DNA from: JAWWBN01 sp033720955
GTDB lineage: Bacteria > Acidobacteriota > Thermoanaerobaculia > Multivoradales > JAHEKO01
Length of the DNA: 6,853 nucleotides
Assembly: GCA_033720955.1 (NCBI GenBank)
Contig: JAWWBN010000210.1
Location: 1 to 6,853 of the forward strand
Reading direction: 5' to 3'
Each line of letters starts with the position of its first letter. The first letter of the stretch is position 1. Below the pieces are notes generated by a model. It had not been told where the DNA came from and searched no databases. It was given only the letters and a program-made list of their open reading frames with translations. Shown piece by piece: positions 5,147 to 6,853 of this stretch. The position numbers were made by a program, and so were the translations under genes.

Positions 5147-6853
5147 CTAGCCATCCGTGCGTCCGGAGATGTACCCCTCCTTCTCCAGGAAGAGGATCAC
5201 CTGCTGCGCCGACTCTTCGGGGGTCAGGTCGGTGGTGTCGAGCCGGACCTCCGGGTTCTCGGGCTCCTCGTAGGGGTCGGAGATGCCGGTGAACTGCTGG
5301 ATGATCCCGGCCCGCGCCTTGGCGTAGAGACCCTTGCGATCGCGCTTCTCGCACACCTCGAGCGGGGTCGCCACGTGCACCAGCACGAAGCCGCCGCCCG
5401 GCTCGACCATCTCCCGCACCTCGCGCCGGATGGCGGTGTAGGGGGCGATCGGGGCGCAGATGGCGATACCGCCGTTCTTGGTGATCTCGGAGGCCACGAA
5501 GCCGATGCGGCGGATGTTGATGTCGCGGTGCTCCTTCGAGAAGCCGAGCTCCGACGAGAGATGGCGCCGCACGATGTCGCCGTCGAGCAGGGTCACGGGG
5601 CGGCCGCCCATCTCGAGCAGCTTGGACATCAGCACGTTGGCGACCGTGGACTTGCCCGACCCGGACAGCCCGGTGAAGAAGACGGTGAAGCCCTGGGCGT
5701 GCCGCGGCGGGCTGGTGCGGCGCAGCTCGCGCGCCACCTCGGGGAAGGTGAACCACTCCGGGATCTCGCTCCCGCGCGCCAGACGCGAGCGCAGCTCGGT
5801 GCCGGAGAGGGTCAGGGTTCGGGCGCCCTCGGGCACCTTGTCCACCGGCGCGTAGGAGTCGGTGTCCTCGACGTAGACCATCATCCGGAAGGGCACCATC
5901 TCGATCCCCAGCTCCTCCTGGTGCTCGCGCATCATCTCCTGCGCCTCGTAGGGTCCGTAGAAGGGCTGGCCGTTGGAGTCGTTGCCGGGGCCCGCGTGGT
6001 CGCGGCCGACGATGAAGTGGGAGCAGCCGTAGTTCTTGCGGATGATCGCGTGCAGCAGCGCCTCGCGCGGTCCGCCCATGCGCATGGCCAGCGGCAGCAG
6101 CGACAGCATGGCGGTGTGCCGCGGGTAGCGCTCGAGCAGCGCCTGGTAGCAGCGCACGCGGGTGTAGTGGTCCACGTCGCCCGGCTTGGTCATGCCCACC
6201 ACGGGGTGGATGAGCAGGTTGGCTCCGAGCTCCCCAGCGGCCCGGAGGGTGAGCTCGTAGTGGGCCCGGTGCATGGGGTTGCGGGTCTGGAAGGCCACCA
6301 CCTTGCGCCAGCCCAAACGGGCGAACTGCCGGCGCAGCTCCTCCGGGGTGTGCCGCAGGCGGACGAAGTCGTAGTGGGAGGGGAGCTGCACCCCCTCCAG
6401 CCGCCCGCCGACGGCGATGTTGTTGGTGCGCTCGTAGAGGTGGGCGACCCCCGGGTGCGCCCGGTCCACCGTGCCGAAGACCGCCTGGGCCTTCGCGGCG
6501 CGGTCGAGCTTCCACTGATCGCCCACGTGGAGGACCGCCAGCATGACCCCCTCCGGATCCCGCAGCGCCAGCGGGTCGCCCTCGGAGAGCCCTTCGGCCG
6601 CCTCCTCGGTCAGGTCGAGGGTGATGGGGATGGGCCACAGGGTGCCGTCGGGCAGCCGGCGGGTCGCGCAGACGGAGTCGAAGGCCTCCCGGCCCTGAAA
6701 GCCCGTGAGCGGCGAGAAGGCGCCGTTGAGCAGCAGCTCGAGGTCGCAGAGCTGCCGCGGGGTGAGGGTCCAGGAGGCCCAGTCGCGGGAGGCGGAGCGG
6801 ATCTCCTCCACCCGCTCGGGGGAGGCCATCAGGCGGACGAGCTCGCCGCCGTG
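5147..6853 (-). CDS. Bifunctional sulfate adenylyltransferase/adenylylsulfate kinase, N-terminus cut off by the right edge
   Basis: This fused cytoplasmic enzyme converts sulfate and ATP to APS, then phosphorylates APS to PAPS. Numbering from the Met at 6829, the ATP-sulfurylase part (about 1-370) has QTRNP (181-185), HRAH (187-190) and GRDHAGPG (275-282). The APS kinase part (about 380-560) has an intact P-loop GLSGSGKST (387-395), DGDIVRRHL (416-424), GFSKEHRDINIRR (429-441) and KGLYAKARAG (499-508). The residue equivalent to the phosphorylated Ser of the ISP motif in stand-alone CysC is Ala462 (IAPY). The frame stays open to the right edge and encodes HGGELVRL just before the 6829 Met. That resembles the conserved PHGG.LV N-terminus of ATP sulfurylases, so the real start is probably outside the window and 6829 is internal. 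It resembles the Aquifex-type Sat-CysC fusion. With CysQ next door it forms a PAPS production and recycling pair; assimilation and sulfation are both possible uses. Confidence 0.95.
   Translation of the reverse strand, partial: HGGELVRLMASPERVEEIRSASRDWASWTLTPRQLCDLELLLNGAFSPLTGFQGREAFDSVCATRRLPDGTLWPIPITLDLTEEAAEGLSEGDPLALRDPEGVMLAVLHVGDQWKLDRAAKAQAVFGTVDRAHPGVAHLYERTNNIAVGGRLEGVQLPSHYDFVRLRHTPEELRRQFARLGWRKVVAFQTRNPMHRAHYELTLRAAGELGANLLIHPVVGMTKPGDVDHYTRVRCYQALLERYPRHTAMLSLLPLAMRMGGPREALLHAIIRKNYGCSHFIVGRDHAGPGNDSNGQPFYGPYEAQEMMREHQEELGIEMVPFRMMVYVEDTDSYAPVDKVPEGARTLTLSGTELRSRLARGSEIPEWFTFPEVARELRRTSPPRHAQGFTVFFTGLSGSGKSTVANVLMSKLLEMGGRPVTLLDGDIVRRHLSSELGFSKEHRDINIRRIGFVASEITKNGGIAICAPIAPYTAIRREVREMVEPGGGFVLVHVATPLEVCEKRDRKGLYAKARAGIIQQFTGISDPYEEPENPEVRLDTTDLTPEESAQQVILFLEKEGYISGRTDG

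Noticed and set aside
4248..6638. A 796-codon minus-strand frame overlapping Sat-CysC and cysQ
   Set aside because: It is a compositional shadow of the two enzymes. The translation is Arg/Gly/Pro-rich without motifs, whereas the two real frames carry full catalytic signatures.

Overview
The window is a GC-rich (roughly 70% by eye) bacterial segment in which every supported gene lies on the minus strand, so it reads from the right edge to the left. The organism is most likely a high-GC Gram-negative bacterium. Exported FG-GAP/ASPIC-UnbV proteins paired with TPR proteins, next to a bifunctional ATP sulfurylase/APS kinase, are common in Acidobacteriota, Planctomycetota and related phyla. This placement is inferred from gene content, not from a marker gene.

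Layout in transcription order. (1) 6853-5147 is a fused sulfate adenylyltransferase/adenylylsulfate kinase whose N-terminus runs off the right edge. (2) 5104-4316 is a CysQ-type 3'(2'),5'-bisphosphate nucleotidase. (3) 4227-2713 is a WbaP-type membrane sugar-phosphate transferase. (4) 2716-1007 is an exported seven-repeat FG-GAP/VCBS beta-propeller protein with a C-terminal ASPIC/UnbV domain (CRTAC1-like). It appears to start at a non-canonical CTG that overlaps the wbaP stop as CTGA. (5) 1010-1 is an exported TPR-repeat protein whose C-terminus runs off the left edge. It starts in a 4-base ATGA overlap with gene 4.

Gaps are short (42 and 88 bases) or negative (two 4-base overlaps). No convincing internal terminator or promoter was seen, so the five genes look like one operon. 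Genes 1 and 2 make PAPS and remove its by-product PAP. Gene 3 starts a lipid-linked glycan on undecaprenyl phosphate. Genes 4 and 5 are exported and probably scaffold-like. The working model is a cell-surface or exopolysaccharide locus with its own supply of activated sulfate, possibly making a sulfated glycan. No sulfotransferase, glycosyltransferase, flippase or polymerase is visible here, so that model depends on the flanking DNA. I saw no RNA genes, mobile elements, CRISPR arrays or origins.
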